A stretch of DNA of 64,000 nucleotides from Caenimonas sp. SL110 (lineage in GTDB: Bacteria; Pseudomonadota; Gammaproteobacteria; Burkholderiales; Burkholderiaceae_C), in contig NZ_JANU01000061.1 in the NCBI RefSeq assembly GCF_001044395.1, forward strand, positions 19,785-83,784. Direction: 5' to 3'. Each line of letters starts with the position of its first letter. Within the stretch, counting starts at the first letter, position 1. Under the pieces are notes generated by a model. That model was not told where the DNA came from, searched no databases, and was given only the letters and a program-made list of their open reading frames with translations. The translations under genes were made by a program, and so were the position numbers. Below, piece after piece: positions 55,077-63,874 of the stretch.

Positions 55077-55920
55077 AGGTATCTCGCCACACTCGCGAGA
55101 AATTCGTACGAAGTCGTTCCACGACCGTGGGAAGTGGCTCAAAGGGAAGCTCGCTCTTTCTGAGAAATGCCTGCCACAGTGCCTGCCTTGAGGAATCATT
55201 GGCAAACTCATTCGTCAGACCGATTGGCCAGTTGGGAGGTACCGCTGTCTCGCGACGCTCGAAAGTGGCCTTGATCGCTTCTGCAAGTAGGCCGCTGTCC
55301 AGCGTTTCGCGCTCTAGCACCACTGACAGGTCCAGGTAGTCTTTCATTCGGGTGTTGGTCATGCCTCGCAGTGCAATGGCGTGGAGCTTTTCTGCGATCA
55401 CTGTGTAGACGGGATATATGCGCAAGCAAGGCGCCGGCAAGTCCGCCAGCATGACGGGGTACCGAGCTTCAATCGGGCTCGGTGTCACCACATCGCCGAA
55501 GCCGATATCGATCTGCGTCCTGCACCGCGCCTTGGCCAGAATTCCTTCGATGAGGATGCGTGCCCCGGGGTATCCCGCATCTTTTCGGATTTCCTGGGCA
55601 AGGACCGTTGTGGAGTCGAACACGATGCCGTCTTCCACGGCCACTTCTGCGATTTCACGGAATGTCTGGGCCACAGACTTCAGATCGCTCGCACCAAAGC
55701 CGAGCAGGTCTGCGTCACGCGTTGCACGGTGCGGCATGTCGTACCAGACAGTGAACAACAGGGCGCCCTTGAGCATGAAGCGATCGGCATGCACAGACAC
55801 GCTCAGGCGATAGAGCATGCGTTCAAGCGCGAAACGTACCAGCACCTGATTGAAGTCCACGCCTTGCGCCTTGGCGATGTTGAGAAGGCGAGCGCGTACA
55901 GAGGCCGCGATGTCGATCAT
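55063..55920 (-). CDS. abiEii: Type IV toxin AbiEii (nucleotidyltransferase)
   Basis: 285 residues from ATG 55920. It has the AbiEii/AbiGii nucleotidyltransferase layout: KGALLFTVWYDMPHRATRDADLLGFG with the catalytic TRDADL motif, then the second core block and a helical C-terminus. Toxins of this family transfer a nucleotide to tRNA or other targets; an AbiE pair was first described as phage abortive infection. The start overlaps the antitoxin stop (ATGA), so the two are coupled. Its 3' end overlaps tctA by 14 bases. Confidence 0.85.
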   Translation of the reverse strand: MIDIAASVRARLLNIAKAQGVDFNQVLVRFALERMLYRLSVSVHADRFMLKGALLFTVWYDMPHRATRDADLLGFGASDLKSVAQTFREIAEVAVEDGIVFDSTTVLAQEIRKDAGYPGARILIEGILAKARCRTQIDIGFGDVVTPSPIEARYPVMLADLPAPCLRIYPVYTVIAEKLHAIALRGMTNTRMKDYLDLSVVLERETLDSGLLAEAIKATFERRETAVPPNWPIGLTNEFANDSSRQALWQAFLRKSELPFEPLPTVVERLRTNFSRVWRDTFTVN

Positions 55921-56522
55921 TGGGTGGCTTCCAGATAGGGGCGCATGACGTTTGCAACCCGGCAGACCTTGGCGTAGTGCCACAGTTCATCTGCAGTGGT
56001 CTTGCGGTGCGCGCGCGCGTCTTTCAGAGCTTCAAGTGCCACGTCCAGACCGATCTTGTTGCGGTGCTTGAAGCAGTCAGCCACAGTCTTGGCGACGCAG
56101 TACACGCGCAGGCTCGCGTTGTCGCGCTCGACGGTCTCGATGCCTTCGGAATAGACGTGGCCTGTCATCTGAACCATCCTGATCGGAGGGTAGTCAATTC
56201 GAGGTGCATGGCTGCCACGTGGCATCGCGATCCAGATCTGGCGTGGAAGCTGGGTCGTCAGCCCGTGAAACTGGAGTGCTGTCAGCAGGCAAAAAACAGC
56301 CTGCGGGACTTTGGCCGCGATGGTTTCGAGGCCCTCGTTTTCCGAAGCCTGAAAGTTGTGAAGCCTGTACAAACCGCGGCTCACCCTGTCCAGCAGTCCG
56401 GCTTCAGTCAGGCGACTCAACACAATTCGCGGCGCTGCAATGCCTTGCAGATCGGCCGCCCGCAGCAGTGCTTTCTGGCTGGCCAGGCTAAGGACGCGGC
56501 TGTTGTGGGAGTCGGAAACCAT
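55917..56522 (-). CDS. abiEi: Type IV antitoxin AbiEi
   Basis: 201 residues. The N-terminal winged helix-turn-helix (about 5-60; ALLRAADLQGIAAPRIVLSR, LLDRVSRGLYRL) and the C-terminal AbiEi domain with ALQFHGLTTQLPRQIWIAMP and YCVAKTVADCFKHRNKIGLD are clear. AbiEi represses its own operon and blocks the toxin without stable binding. A 50-base palindrome lies 9 bases upstream of its ATG, a suitable operator. Confidence 0.88.
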   Translation of the reverse strand: MVSDSHNSRVLSLASQKALLRAADLQGIAAPRIVLSRLTEAGLLDRVSRGLYRLHNFQASENEGLETIAAKVPQAVFCLLTALQFHGLTTQLPRQIWIAMPRGSHAPRIDYPPIRMVQMTGHVYSEGIETVERDNASLRVYCVAKTVADCFKHRNKIGLDVALEALKDARAHRKTTADELWHYAKVCRVANVMRPYLEATQ

Positions 56523-56531
56523 CTTTGGATT

Positions 56532-56581
56532 TTGTTCCGTTTTTTCGTCGATTGCAAATATTTGACGAAAATTAGGAACAA
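56532..56581 (-). promoter_or_regulatory. Palindromic operator of the abiE pair
   Basis: Arms TTGTTCCGTTTTTTCGTC (56532-56549) and GACGAAAATTAGGAACAA (56564-56581) match at 15 of 18 positions around a 14-base AT-rich spacer. Located just upstream of the antitoxin start, where AbiEi is known to bind inverted repeats and repress. Strong inference from structure and position. Confidence 0.7.
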
Positions 56582-56724
56582 TCTTGACGACCCGTTGCTG
56601 ACCCGTCTGATGATCAACTTCGATGTGGGATGCGGGTGGAAGAGACCATCCAGATCAAGAAGCTGGATGAGGAGTTTTTTGAGTAACCCACATGGGGGTT
56701 GTGCGCTGCGTCAGGCGCGGGAAT

Positions 56725-58515
56725 CTACTTCCCCCAACTATCCTTCATCCCGGCCGCCCTGTTGAAGACGGGCACGTCTTGGGCGTGGTCCTTCAAATCC
56801 GCCACAAAGTACCCATGCCTCTCAAACTGAAACTTCTCATCCCTTTGCGCTGACTTGAGAGAAGGCTCGACAAACGCCGTCACCACCTTCAGCGATTCCG
56901 GGTTCAGTTCCTCGTGGTAGTCCTTCCCGCTCGACGTGTCCGGTTGCGGCACTGAAAACAACCGGTCGTACAAGCGCACTTCCGCCGTCAGCGCATCGGC
57001 CGCAGCCACCCAGGTGATCACGCCTTTCACCTTGACCGCATCACTGCCCGGCGTGCCGCTCTTGGTATCGGGCACCAGCTCCGCCTGCACTTCAACCACC
57101 TTGCCGTCCGCGTCTTTCGTTGCGCCGGTGCAGGTGATCACATGCCCGTACTTCATCCGCACCTTGTTGCCCGGATACAGGCGGTTGTAGCCCTTGGGCG
57201 GCACTTCTTCGTAGTCGGTGCGCTCGATCCATATCTCCTTGCCGAACTTGAACTCGCGCCTTCCGCGTGCCGCATCGTGCGGATGCACGGGCGCTGAGCA
57301 CGCGTCCAGGAAATCATCGCTTCCCATCACTTCGCCCCAGTTGGTGATCACCAGCTTCAGCGGGTCGAGCACGGCCATCGCCCGTGCCGCCTTGGGGTCG
57401 AGGTCGTCGCGCAGCGCAGCTTCGAGCGTGCTGTAGTCGATCCAGCTGTCGCTCTTGGTCACGCCGATGCGTTCTGCAAACAGCTGGATGCTTTCGGGTG
57501 TGTAGCCGCGCCGGCGCAGGCCGACGATGGTGGGCATGCGTGGGTCGTCCCATCCGGTCACGTGCTTCTCATCGACCAGCGCCTTCAGCTTGCGTTTGCT
57601 CGTGATCACATACGTCAGGTTCAGCCGAGCGAATTCATACTGGCGCGGATGCGGCTGGCTGATCAGGCCGCCTTCAGCCAACCGGTCGAGCAGCCAGTCA
57701 TAGAACGGGCGCTGGTCTTCAAACTCCAGCGTGCAGATGCTGTGGGTGATGTTCTCCAGCGCGTCTTCGATCGGGTGCGCATAGGTGTACATCGGGTAGA
57801 TGCACCACTTGTCGCCGGTGTTGTGGTGCGTGGCGCGGCGGATGCGGTAGATGGCCGGGTCGCGCATATTGATGTTGGGGCTTGCCATGTCGATCTTGGC
57901 GCGCAGCACGGCGGCGCCATCGGCGAGCTTGCCGTCTTTCATTTCGCGAAAGCGCGCAAGGTTCTCTTGCGGCGTTCGCGCGCGGTACGGACTGTTCGTG
58001 CCGGGCCGGCCGAAGTCGCCGCGGTTGTGGCGCATTTCGTCGGCGCTCTGTTCATCGACGTAGGCGTTGCCGGTTGTGATCAGGTACTCGGCTGCGCGGT
58101 ACATGAAGTCGAAGTAATCGCTTGCATGGTAGTAGTGGCTGGTGCCATTGGCGTCCCAGCTGAAGCCGAGCCACTTCACTGCATCGAGGATGCTGTCCAC
58201 GTACTCCTGGTCTTCTTTCTCGGGGTTGGTGTCGTCGAACCGCATGTGGCAGACGCCGCCGTAGTCGCGTGCCAGGCCGAAGTTCAGGCAGATGCTCTTG
58301 GCATGGCCGACGTGCAGGTAGCCGTTGGGCTCGGGCGGAAAGCGGGTGCGGATCTTTGCCGGGTCGGGCGTGCCCTGCTGGTGGTGCTGTGCATCGCCGG
58401 GGCCGCCACCCCATTTGCGCTGCTGGTAGGTGCCGTGCTCCAGGTCTTTTTCGATGACCTGGCGCAGGAAGTTGCTGGGCTTGGGGAGTTCGTTCTTGTC
58501 GGCGGGTGCGTTCAT
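56725..58515 (-). CDS. glnS: Glutaminyl-tRNA synthetase
   Basis: 596 residues from ATG 58515. PEPNGYLHVGHAKS is the HIGH motif and ITSKRKL the KMSKS-like loop. MRFDDTNPEKEDQEYVDSIL, YPMYTYAHPIEDALE and HVTGWDDPRMPTI are further class I GlnRS blocks. About 40 residues longer than E. coli GlnRS. The frame is open upstream to 58572, with no homology there. Charges tRNA-Gln for translation. Confidence 0.95.
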   Translation of the reverse strand: MNAPADKNELPKPSNFLRQVIEKDLEHGTYQQRKWGGGPGDAQHHQQGTPDPAKIRTRFPPEPNGYLHVGHAKSICLNFGLARDYGGVCHMRFDDTNPEKEDQEYVDSILDAVKWLGFSWDANGTSHYYHASDYFDFMYRAAEYLITTGNAYVDEQSADEMRHNRGDFGRPGTNSPYRARTPQENLARFREMKDGKLADGAAVLRAKIDMASPNINMRDPAIYRIRRATHHNTGDKWCIYPMYTYAHPIEDALENITHSICTLEFEDQRPFYDWLLDRLAEGGLISQPHPRQYEFARLNLTYVITSKRKLKALVDEKHVTGWDDPRMPTIVGLRRRGYTPESIQLFAERIGVTKSDSWIDYSTLEAALRDDLDPKAARAMAVLDPLKLVITNWGEVMGSDDFLDACSAPVHPHDAARGRREFKFGKEIWIERTDYEEVPPKGYNRLYPGNKVRMKYGHVITCTGATKDADGKVVEVQAELVPDTKSGTPGSDAVKVKGVITWVAAADALTAEVRLYDRLFSVPQPDTSSGKDYHEELNPESLKVVTAFVEPSLKSAQRDEKFQFERHGYFVADLKDHAQDVPVFNRAAGMKDSWGK

Positions 58516-58718
58516 ATGGAAACATTTTAGGGTGCAGTGCAGCAGGAGCTCGTGCGATGTGATTCGGATCACACGAGTGGCCTGCGCGTTACGTCTCGCA
58601 ACGGCTCTGACGGGTAAAGCTCTAGCCTGTTGCGCCTGTCACGCGTTTAATATGAACGTGGCGCTGAAATCAAGAGGCGCCGTTCAGATTCAACGATCGT
58701 TTCAGGAGCAGTACCGTC

Positions 58719-59063
58719 ATGAAGATCACCAGTTTTGTCAAAGCGGCCGCTGTGGCGCTCGTCGTGGCTGGCGCCGCTGGTGCCGCCAATGCGCGCAGCA
58801 ATGTGTATTTCAGCATTGGCGCCAACATCGCCCCCGGTGTCGTGATCGGCGCGTCGAACGGGTATTACCCGCCGACGTATTCGAGCTACGTACAGCCGGT
58901 GTATTCGGTGCCTGCGCCGACCTACTACGCACCGACCTACTACGCACCCACCTATTACGAGCCGACTTACTACGTGCGCCCCGCGCCTGTTGTTTACGCG
59001 CCGCGTTACTACAGCCGTCCGCACCGTCATGTCCGTTACTACGGTCATGGCTACCGCTACTGA
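58719..59063 (+). CDS. Secreted Tyr/Pro-rich protein with APTYY repeats
   Basis: 114 residues. Signal peptide about 1-26 (ANAR). Residues 65-85 carry four imperfect PTYY units, visible at DNA level as 15-base repeats around 58915-58975, then a basic Arg/His/Tyr end. AGGAG SD lies 9 bases upstream. Two hairpins with T-tracts follow. Likely envelope or extracellular; no known family. Confidence 0.7.
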   Translation: MKITSFVKAAAVALVVAGAAGAANARSNVYFSIGANIAPGVVIGASNGYYPPTYSSYVQPVYSVPAPTYYAPTYYAPTYYEPTYYVRPAPVVYAPRYYSRPHRHVRYYGHGYRY

Positions 59064-59107
59064 GCGGGCGTAGTTACCCGAGTCGATCCAGATTTAAAGA
59101 GTTCTCC

Positions 59108-59147
59108 AAGGCTGGGCCCTGGCGCATGAGCGTCGGGGCCTTTTTTT
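59108..59147 (+). terminator. Terminator of the Tyr-rich protein gene
   Basis: AAGGC-TGGGCCC and CGGGGCCTT form a GC-rich stem, followed by seven T. It is 45 bases after the stop. Confidence 0.75.
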
Positions 59148-59172
59148 ATGGGCGGACGCTTTTGCGAGACAC

Positions 59173-59207
59173 AAAAAAAAGAGGCCCCAGTCACCAGGAC
59201 TGGGGCC
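59173..59207 (-). terminator. Strong intrinsic terminator on the minus strand
   Basis: Perfect 10-base arms GGCCCCAGTC and GACTGGGGCC around a 5-base loop; eight T follow on the minus strand. The next minus-strand gene upstream ends 195 bases away. Confidence 0.85.
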
Positions 59208-59300
59208 AACATGCTGATCACGGGACGGAGGGCCGGACCAGCTCACCCCGGAGGAGGAGGGGACTCAGAGGAGTCGGGGTGATTGACTTTTAGTAGACCG
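59173..59300 (-). ncRNA. Candidate small RNA, minus strand
   Basis: Between genes, a GTCCTACA motif (59320-59327) and a perfect terminator (59173-59207) lie on the same strand about 115 bases apart, with an internal 8-base inverted repeat (TCACCCCG 59243-59250 / CGGGGTGA 59275-59282). No ORF of any length occurs on that strand. Transcription start is not determined, the right end is a guess. The call rests on the layout only. Confidence 0.35.
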
Positions 59301-59319
59301 CTGCGAGATGGGGTCGGCC

Positions 59320-59327
59320 TGTAGGAC
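59320..59327 (-). promoter_or_regulatory. GTCCTACA promoter-like motif (copy 7)
   Basis: Reads GTCCTACA on the minus strand, with no gene start within 200 bases downstream. Supports a transcript in the 59173-59300 gap. Confidence 0.45.
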
Positions 59328-59357
59328 GCCAGCTATTTGGGGTGACAGACGCAAGAC

Positions 59358-59387
59358 ATGGATTGCGGGTCAAGCCCGCAATGACAG
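59358..59387. repeat. Dispersed 30-base palindrome
   Basis: Begins ATGGATTGCGGGTC and ends GCCCGCAATGACAG. Identical to the copy at 63834-63863 and near-identical to the minus-strand element at 51907-51936. Confidence 0.75.
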
Positions 59388-59402
59388 CCAGGCAACCTGC
59401 CC

Positions 59403-59954
59403 TTACATCGCGCGATAGAAGATGTAGTCGGCCTGGTACTTCACGATGCCCTTGGTGCCCAGGTTGCTGCCCGTGCATGCCATCGCAGGGGCGACGCCGC
59501 CTTGCGTGGCGACGCGCTGGATGTAGGTGGTGCCCGTCATCGCGCCATTGCCCATGGCCGGGTTGGCCTTGACGAGCTGCATCGGGATGTTGCCGGTGCT
59601 CGCTGGAGCGACTGCGAGCTGGGTAGCGGTGACTTTGCTGCCGTCCATCGCTTCCCACGTGGCGGGCGGGCCGTAGTAGCGGCCGACCTGCTTGCCGCTG
59701 CGGTCCATCAGCCTGGCATCGGGACCGACAAAGAACCATTCGTACTCACCAGCCATGTTGGCCTTGACGCGGCACTCATAGGTGATCTCGCCGATGCCAA
59801 CGGTCTCCAGCACGACGCGATTGCCGGCGGGCACCTGCACGGTGGCCGGCAGCATGCTCTGGTCGTACGACCTGGACATCATGCCGCCAGAGGCGCAAGC
59901 GGAAAGAAGGGCGGCGGCTGCGGCGGTGGCAACGGCGAACGGAATACGTTTCAT
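59403..59954 (-). CDS. DUF3455 family lipoprotein
   Basis: 183 residues. Lipoprotein signal with lipobox LLSAC, residue C20. VPAGNRVVLETVGIGEITYEC, FVGPDARLMDRSGKQVGRYYG and GPPATWEAMDGSKVTATQLA match DUF3455. Function unknown; anchored in an envelope membrane. Confidence 0.85.
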   Translation of the reverse strand: MKRIPFAVATAAAAALLSACASGGMMSRSYDQSMLPATVQVPAGNRVVLETVGIGEITYECRVKANMAGEYEWFFVGPDARLMDRSGKQVGRYYGPPATWEAMDGSKVTATQLAVAPASTGNIPMQLVKANPAMGNGAMTGTTYIQRVATQGGVAPAMACTGSNLGTKGIVKYQADYIFYRAM

Positions 59955-60018
59955 GGGGGCTCCTTGGGTTGTTACCCAACCTCTACGTATGCCGAGTCGT
60001 TTTGGTTTCAGAAATCTG

Positions 60019-60819
60019 TCACATCGCCTTGAAAAGATGCGCGTACAGCCGGCTGACCGCCAATTTCTCCTGACGGTTGAGCAGCGACAGGTGCAGCTTG
60101 CCCGCTGAATCGCGCGTCACGCCGTCAATGGCGGTTGCGCGAACCACAATGCCGCGATGAATCTGCCAGAAGGCCTGCTCATCCAGTCGCGGCATCAGCT
60201 CCTTGAGCGGCGTGCGAATCAGGTACTCATGCTCATCCGTGAGAACGCGCACGTACTTGTCGGCGGCCTCGAAGTAAATCACCTCCTGCACAGGCACCAT
60301 GCGGATGTTGGCGCCCACGCTCACTTGCAGAACCTTCAGCGGCTCCTGCTTCGCACCTGGCGGGGGCACCGAGCCGAGCAGCGAGCGCAACTGGCCCAGG
60401 GTGTCTTCGATGTTGGTGTTCGCTGTGCGCCGTGCCAGCGCATCCTTGACCTTGGCCACCGTCTTTTGCAGTCGCACTGCTTGCACTGGCTTCAACACGT
60501 AGTCGATCGCCTGCGTCTCGAATGCCTGCACCGCGTACTGGTCGTAGGCGGTGATGAAGACCAGCGCCGGAAATGGCCTGCCTTCGGGCCACTCGTCGGC
60601 GAGTTCGGCGGCGGCTTCGAGCCCGCTTTGGCCCGGCATTCGGATGTCGAAGAAGAGCACATCGGGCAGCAGCGTGAGCGCCTGCGTGACCGCCGACGCG
60701 CCGTCGCCAACGATGGCGGCGATGCGCAGTTCAGGCCATGCCTTCGCCAGCTCCACTTTCAGGGCTTGCGCGAGCAGGGGTTCGTCTTCTGCGATGAGGG
60801 CGGACAGGTCAGTGTTCAT
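60019..60819 (-). CDS. LytTR-family response regulator
   Basis: 266 residues. Receiver with phospho-acceptor D58 in LFFDIRMPGQSG and a conserved Lys in YVLKPVQAV; LytTR DNA-binding domain about 155-260 (VIYFEAADKYVRVLTDEHEY). The gene overlaps the kinase gene by four bases, so both are made together. LytR/AlgR-type regulators control envelope, exopolysaccharide or bacteriocin genes. Confidence 0.92.
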   Translation of the reverse strand: MNTDLSALIAEDEPLLAQALKVELAKAWPELRIAAIVGDGASAVTQALTLLPDVLFFDIRMPGQSGLEAAAELADEWPEGRPFPALVFITAYDQYAVQAFETQAIDYVLKPVQAVRLQKTVAKVKDALARRTANTNIEDTLGQLRSLLGSVPPPGAKQEPLKVLQVSVGANIRMVPVQEVIYFEAADKYVRVLTDEHEYLIRTPLKELMPRLDEQAFWQIHRGIVVRATAIDGVTRDSAGKLHLSLLNRQEKLAVSRLYAHLFKAM

Positions 60820-61910
60820 GATGGGCGATGTCCTGTGCTTGAAGTGGCGGCACTTGCAGCAGTGGCAAGAATCGCAGGAATGCGAAGCACATTGCGCGCG
60901 CCTTCATCGGCAGACGCTGCGAAATCCAGCGAGGCGCGGTCGCCATGCAGTGTGCGCAAGCGGTCGCGCACATTGCCCATGCCGTAGCCGCTCTTGCTGG
61001 CACTGCTGATCTTCGAGCCACCGGCACCGGTGTCCCTCACCTCCAACACCAGGTCGTCGCCATCGCGTCGCGCGGTCACCGTGATCGCGCCGCCTTCGAG
61101 TTTCGGCTCCAGGCCGTGCTTGATGCTGTTTTCTACCAGCGGTTGCAGCAGCAGCGCAGGCACCGGGTGACTCGCGAGTTCAGGCGGCAGCTGCAGGTCG
61201 TACGTCAGGCGCGGCCCCATGCGGATGACCATCAGCTCAAGATAGTCGCGCAGCCGATCGAATTCGCTCTGCAAACTGTGCGTGGTCGTGCGCGATGCAT
61301 CGAGCGTAGCGCGCAGGTACGCGATCATGTGATCGAGCATGGTCTGCGCGCGTTCGGGGTCCACGCTGATCAGCGCGCGCAAGTTGGCGAGCGTGTTGAA
61401 CAGCATGTGCGGCTCCAGCTGCGTTTCCAGCATCTTGAGCCGTGCTTCGTCTGCACGCTCGCGCGCCTCGCCCATCTTGCGTTCGAGGTACGCGCTCTTG
61501 CTGGCGGTGTAGAAATAGCCGCTGCCGATCAGCCCCGCGATGGCCGTGATCAGGATCGATATGCGCAACTGGCCTTCAGGGTTGGGCGCAGGGCCGGGTG
61601 GATAGAACCCGTAGTACTCGCACAGCCTGCCGGCGATGAACATCCCCAGAAACCAGCCGGTGACGATGCCGCCCGCCACCAGTGCGACGCCTGTGAATCC
61701 CTTGGGCCAGCCGGTTTCTGCGGCCGAAGGAATGTATTCGCGGCCCAGGTCGATGACGGCCCATGTGATGGTGCCGATGAAGATCGAATACACCACCAGC
61801 GGACCATAGGCCTTGTCGGGCTGGAAGGTGTACTGCACGGTTGCCACGACCAGGCAGAAGGCGAGCACTTGCAGCAGGTGCCGCAGCTTGCCAATCCAGT
61901 CGATGTTCAT
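60816..61910 (-). CDS. LytS-type sensor histidine kinase
   Basis: 364 residues from ATG 61910. Several hydrophobic segments about 10-30, 34-55, 65-90 and 110-135, then the His_kinase domain with LEPHMLFNTLANLRAL (phospho-acceptor His in LEPHML) and the HATPase with PALLLQPLVENSIKHGL and DTGAGGSKI. The last part is normal length for this family. It is part of a three-gene overlap unit with the 2TM protein upstream and the LytTR regulator downstream. Confidence 0.92.
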   Translation of the reverse strand: MNIDWIGKLRHLLQVLAFCLVVATVQYTFQPDKAYGPLVVYSIFIGTITWAVIDLGREYIPSAAETGWPKGFTGVALVAGGIVTGWFLGMFIAGRLCEYYGFYPPGPAPNPEGQLRISILITAIAGLIGSGYFYTASKSAYLERKMGEARERADEARLKMLETQLEPHMLFNTLANLRALISVDPERAQTMLDHMIAYLRATLDASRTTTHSLQSEFDRLRDYLELMVIRMGPRLTYDLQLPPELASHPVPALLLQPLVENSIKHGLEPKLEGGAITVTARRDGDDLVLEVRDTGAGGSKISSASKSGYGMGNVRDRLRTLHGDRASLDFAASADEGARNVLRIPAILATAASAATSSTGHRPS

Positions 61911-62200
61911 GGCGCGTCGTTCTGGCGTTGCAGGCGCTCGCGCTCCTGTTGCACGAGCTTCTCGCGCAAGTTGGTGCCCTTGCCGATCAGGAAGACCGAT
62001 GCGCCGTGCAGCGCCAGGCCCAGGCCCCATCCGAGCAGCGGGTACATCGACCAGGGCCTTGAGCGCAGGCCGAAGTAGGCCAGCGCAAAGAGGAACGAAT
62101 TGACCAGGATGTAGACCGCCAGGTGGAAGTACCAGCCCAGCTTGGCGGCGGCGCGCTTGTGCGCGAGGCGCTCGATGTCTTCAGGGCTCATGCGGTTCAT
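61907..62200 (-). CDS. 2TM domain protein
   Basis: 97 residues. The N-terminal helix RLAHKRAAAKLGWYFHLAV and two TM segments about 23-43 and 50-72, then a basic coiled helix (about 75-95) match the 2TM domain family. Its stop overlaps the kinase start (ATGA). Such proteins commonly occur with LytS-like kinases, perhaps as a sensor accessory. Confidence 0.85.
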   Translation of the reverse strand: MNRMSPEDIERLAHKRAAAKLGWYFHLAVYILVNSFLFALAYFGLRSRPWSMYPLLGWGLGLALHGASVFLIGKGTNLREKLVQQERERLQRQNDAP

Positions 62201-62258
62201 GGCGAGTCACTCCAGGTGGGCCGAGGTGCGATTCATTCTATGGTGGGCCATTGTGCGT

Positions 62259-62813
62259 TCAGGCGGCGGCGATGTGCATCGCAGGACGCGAGGCCAGGCG
62301 CAGCAGGCGGATGGCGCGGCCGGCAAAGATGCCGCTGAACATGCCGTACAAGGCGCCGACGATCATTGAGTACTGGCCGTCGCGCGCCAGGCCCGGGTTC
62401 ATCGAAGTCTCGACGCCGACCACGTACTTGGTCAGGAAGATCGCCAGGATCAGGGCCATTGGCACCAGGCTGCCCGAGACCGCGAATGTGCGATTGGCGG
62501 CGTCGTAAGTCGCGCCTTCGGGCGGCGCCATGGTGCCGATCAGTCCGATCATCACGGACGCCGATGCAATCCATGCAAGCAACGCGTAGCCAAACAGGGG
62601 CGAGTTGCTGAACGCGCCAAACATGCCCCACAGACCCATCACGGTCATGACCACCGGCATGACGGCGATGCGCGTCAGGCTGGCGGTGCGGTCGCGTGCC
62701 TGGGTCAGGCCGAGCACCGTGAGGGCGGCCAGGATGCCCCACACATAGGTGGGCGTGCCCTTGATGACTTGAAGCAGCACCTGGGGATGGTTGGCGATCA
62801 GTTGGAGCAGCAT
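62259..62813 (-). CDS. DUF6622-like membrane protein
   Basis: 184 residues from ATG 62813; AAGGAAAC SD close by; an upstream frame extension is without homology. Five hydrophobic segments about 23-40, 47-65, 73-95, 118-138 and 150-170. FGYALLAWIASASVMIGLIG is one. Unknown function. Confidence 0.75.
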   Translation of the reverse strand: MLLQLIANHPQVLLQVIKGTPTYVWGILAALTVLGLTQARDRTASLTRIAVMPVVMTVMGLWGMFGAFSNSPLFGYALLAWIASASVMIGLIGTMAPPEGATYDAANRTFAVSGSLVPMALILAIFLTKYVVGVETSMNPGLARDGQYSMIVGALYGMFSGIFAGRAIRLLRLASRPAMHIAAA

Positions 62814-63002
62814 GATGTTTCCTTCGGTTCGAGTGTTTCGATGGGCGGACTTTGCCGGGGCCGGGGCGGCGCGGCCAATCGAAAGCGACGAAATTGAAGG
62901 ATCGCGGCGTGAAGCGGGCCAGATGCGGCGCGAAATGCAGGTGAAAGCGCCCTTGTCAGCAGGTGAGCCACGCGATAATCGCAGCCACTTCAAGGAGCGC
63001 GT

Positions 63003-63827
63003 GTGGATTTCGTGTTGTTGGCCAAGGCCGCGGTGATGGGGATCGTCGAGGGGCTGACCGAGTTCCTGCCGATTTCGAGCACCGGCCACCTCATCCTTGC
63101 AGGCGCCTTGCTCGGCTTTGACGATGAGAAGGCCAAGGTCTTTGACATCGCGATCCAGACGGGCGCGATCCTGGCGGTGATCATTGTTTACTGGCAGAAG
63201 CTTCGCGACACCCTCGTCGCGCTGCCGACGCAGAAGTCGGCGCAGAAGTTCTCGCTCAATGTCGTCATCGGCTTCATACCGGCAGTCATCCTTGGGCTGT
63301 TGTTCGGCAAGCTGATCAAGGCGCATTTGTTCACGCCGGCGGTGGTCGCCAGCACCTTCATCATCGGCGGCTTCATCATCTTGTGGGCCGAGAAGCGTCC
63401 GCCGTCAGCGGTTCGCGTGAACGACGCCGATGACATGACCTGGAAGGACGCGCTCAAGGTAGGGCTGGTGCAATGCCTGGCGATGATCCCCGGCACCAGC
63501 CGCAGCGGGGCGACGATCATTGGCGGGATGTTGCTGGGGCTGTCGCGCAAGGCAGCGACTGACTTCTCGTTCTATCTCGCGATTCCGACCTTGATTGGCG
63601 CTGGGGCGTACAGCTTGTACAAGGAGCGTGCGCTGCTCTCGATCGAAGATCTGCCGATGTTCGCGGTTGGCCTGTTCTTCTCGTTTTTGAGTGCGTGGTT
63701 GTGTGTGCGCTGGCTGCTGCGCTATATCTCGACGCACAGTTTCGTTGCGTTCGCGTGGTACCGCATCGCGTTCGGCATTGTTGTGCTGCTGACCGCGTGG
63801 ACGGGGCTGGTGAAGTGGGCGGCTTGA
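63003..63827 (+). CDS. uppP: Undecaprenyl-diphosphatase UppP
   Basis: 274 residues from GTG 63003. It recycles the lipid carrier for peptidoglycan by removing a phosphate from undecaprenyl pyrophosphate. [18 protein letters not shown] is the first conserved block and [18 protein letters not shown] the second, both in the periplasmic active site. About eight hydrophobic segments. Confers basal bacitracin tolerance when overexpressed in known species. Firm. Confidence 0.95.
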   Translation: MDFVLLAKAAVMGIVEGLTEFLPISSTGHLILAGALLGFDDEKAKVFDIAIQTGAILAVIIVYWQKLRDTLVALPTQKSAQKFSLNVVIGFIPAVILGLLFGKLIKAHLFTPAVVASTFIIGGFIILWAEKRPPSAVRVNDADDMTWKDALKVGLVQCLAMIPGTSRSGATIIGGMLLGLSRKAATDFSFYLAIPTLIGAGAYSLYKERALLSIEDLPMFAVGLFFSFLSAWLCVRWLLRYISTHSFVAFAWYRIAFGIVVLLTAWTGLVKWAA

Positions 63828-63833
63828 GTAGAG

Positions 63834-63863
63834 ATGGATTGCGGGTCAAGCCCGCAATGACAG
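63834..63863. repeat. Dispersed 30-base palindrome
   Basis: Identical to the copy at 59358-59387. It lies 7 bases after the uppP stop and could also act as a terminator-like hairpin. Confidence 0.75.
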
Positions 63864-63874
63864 ATCTCCCCCGG

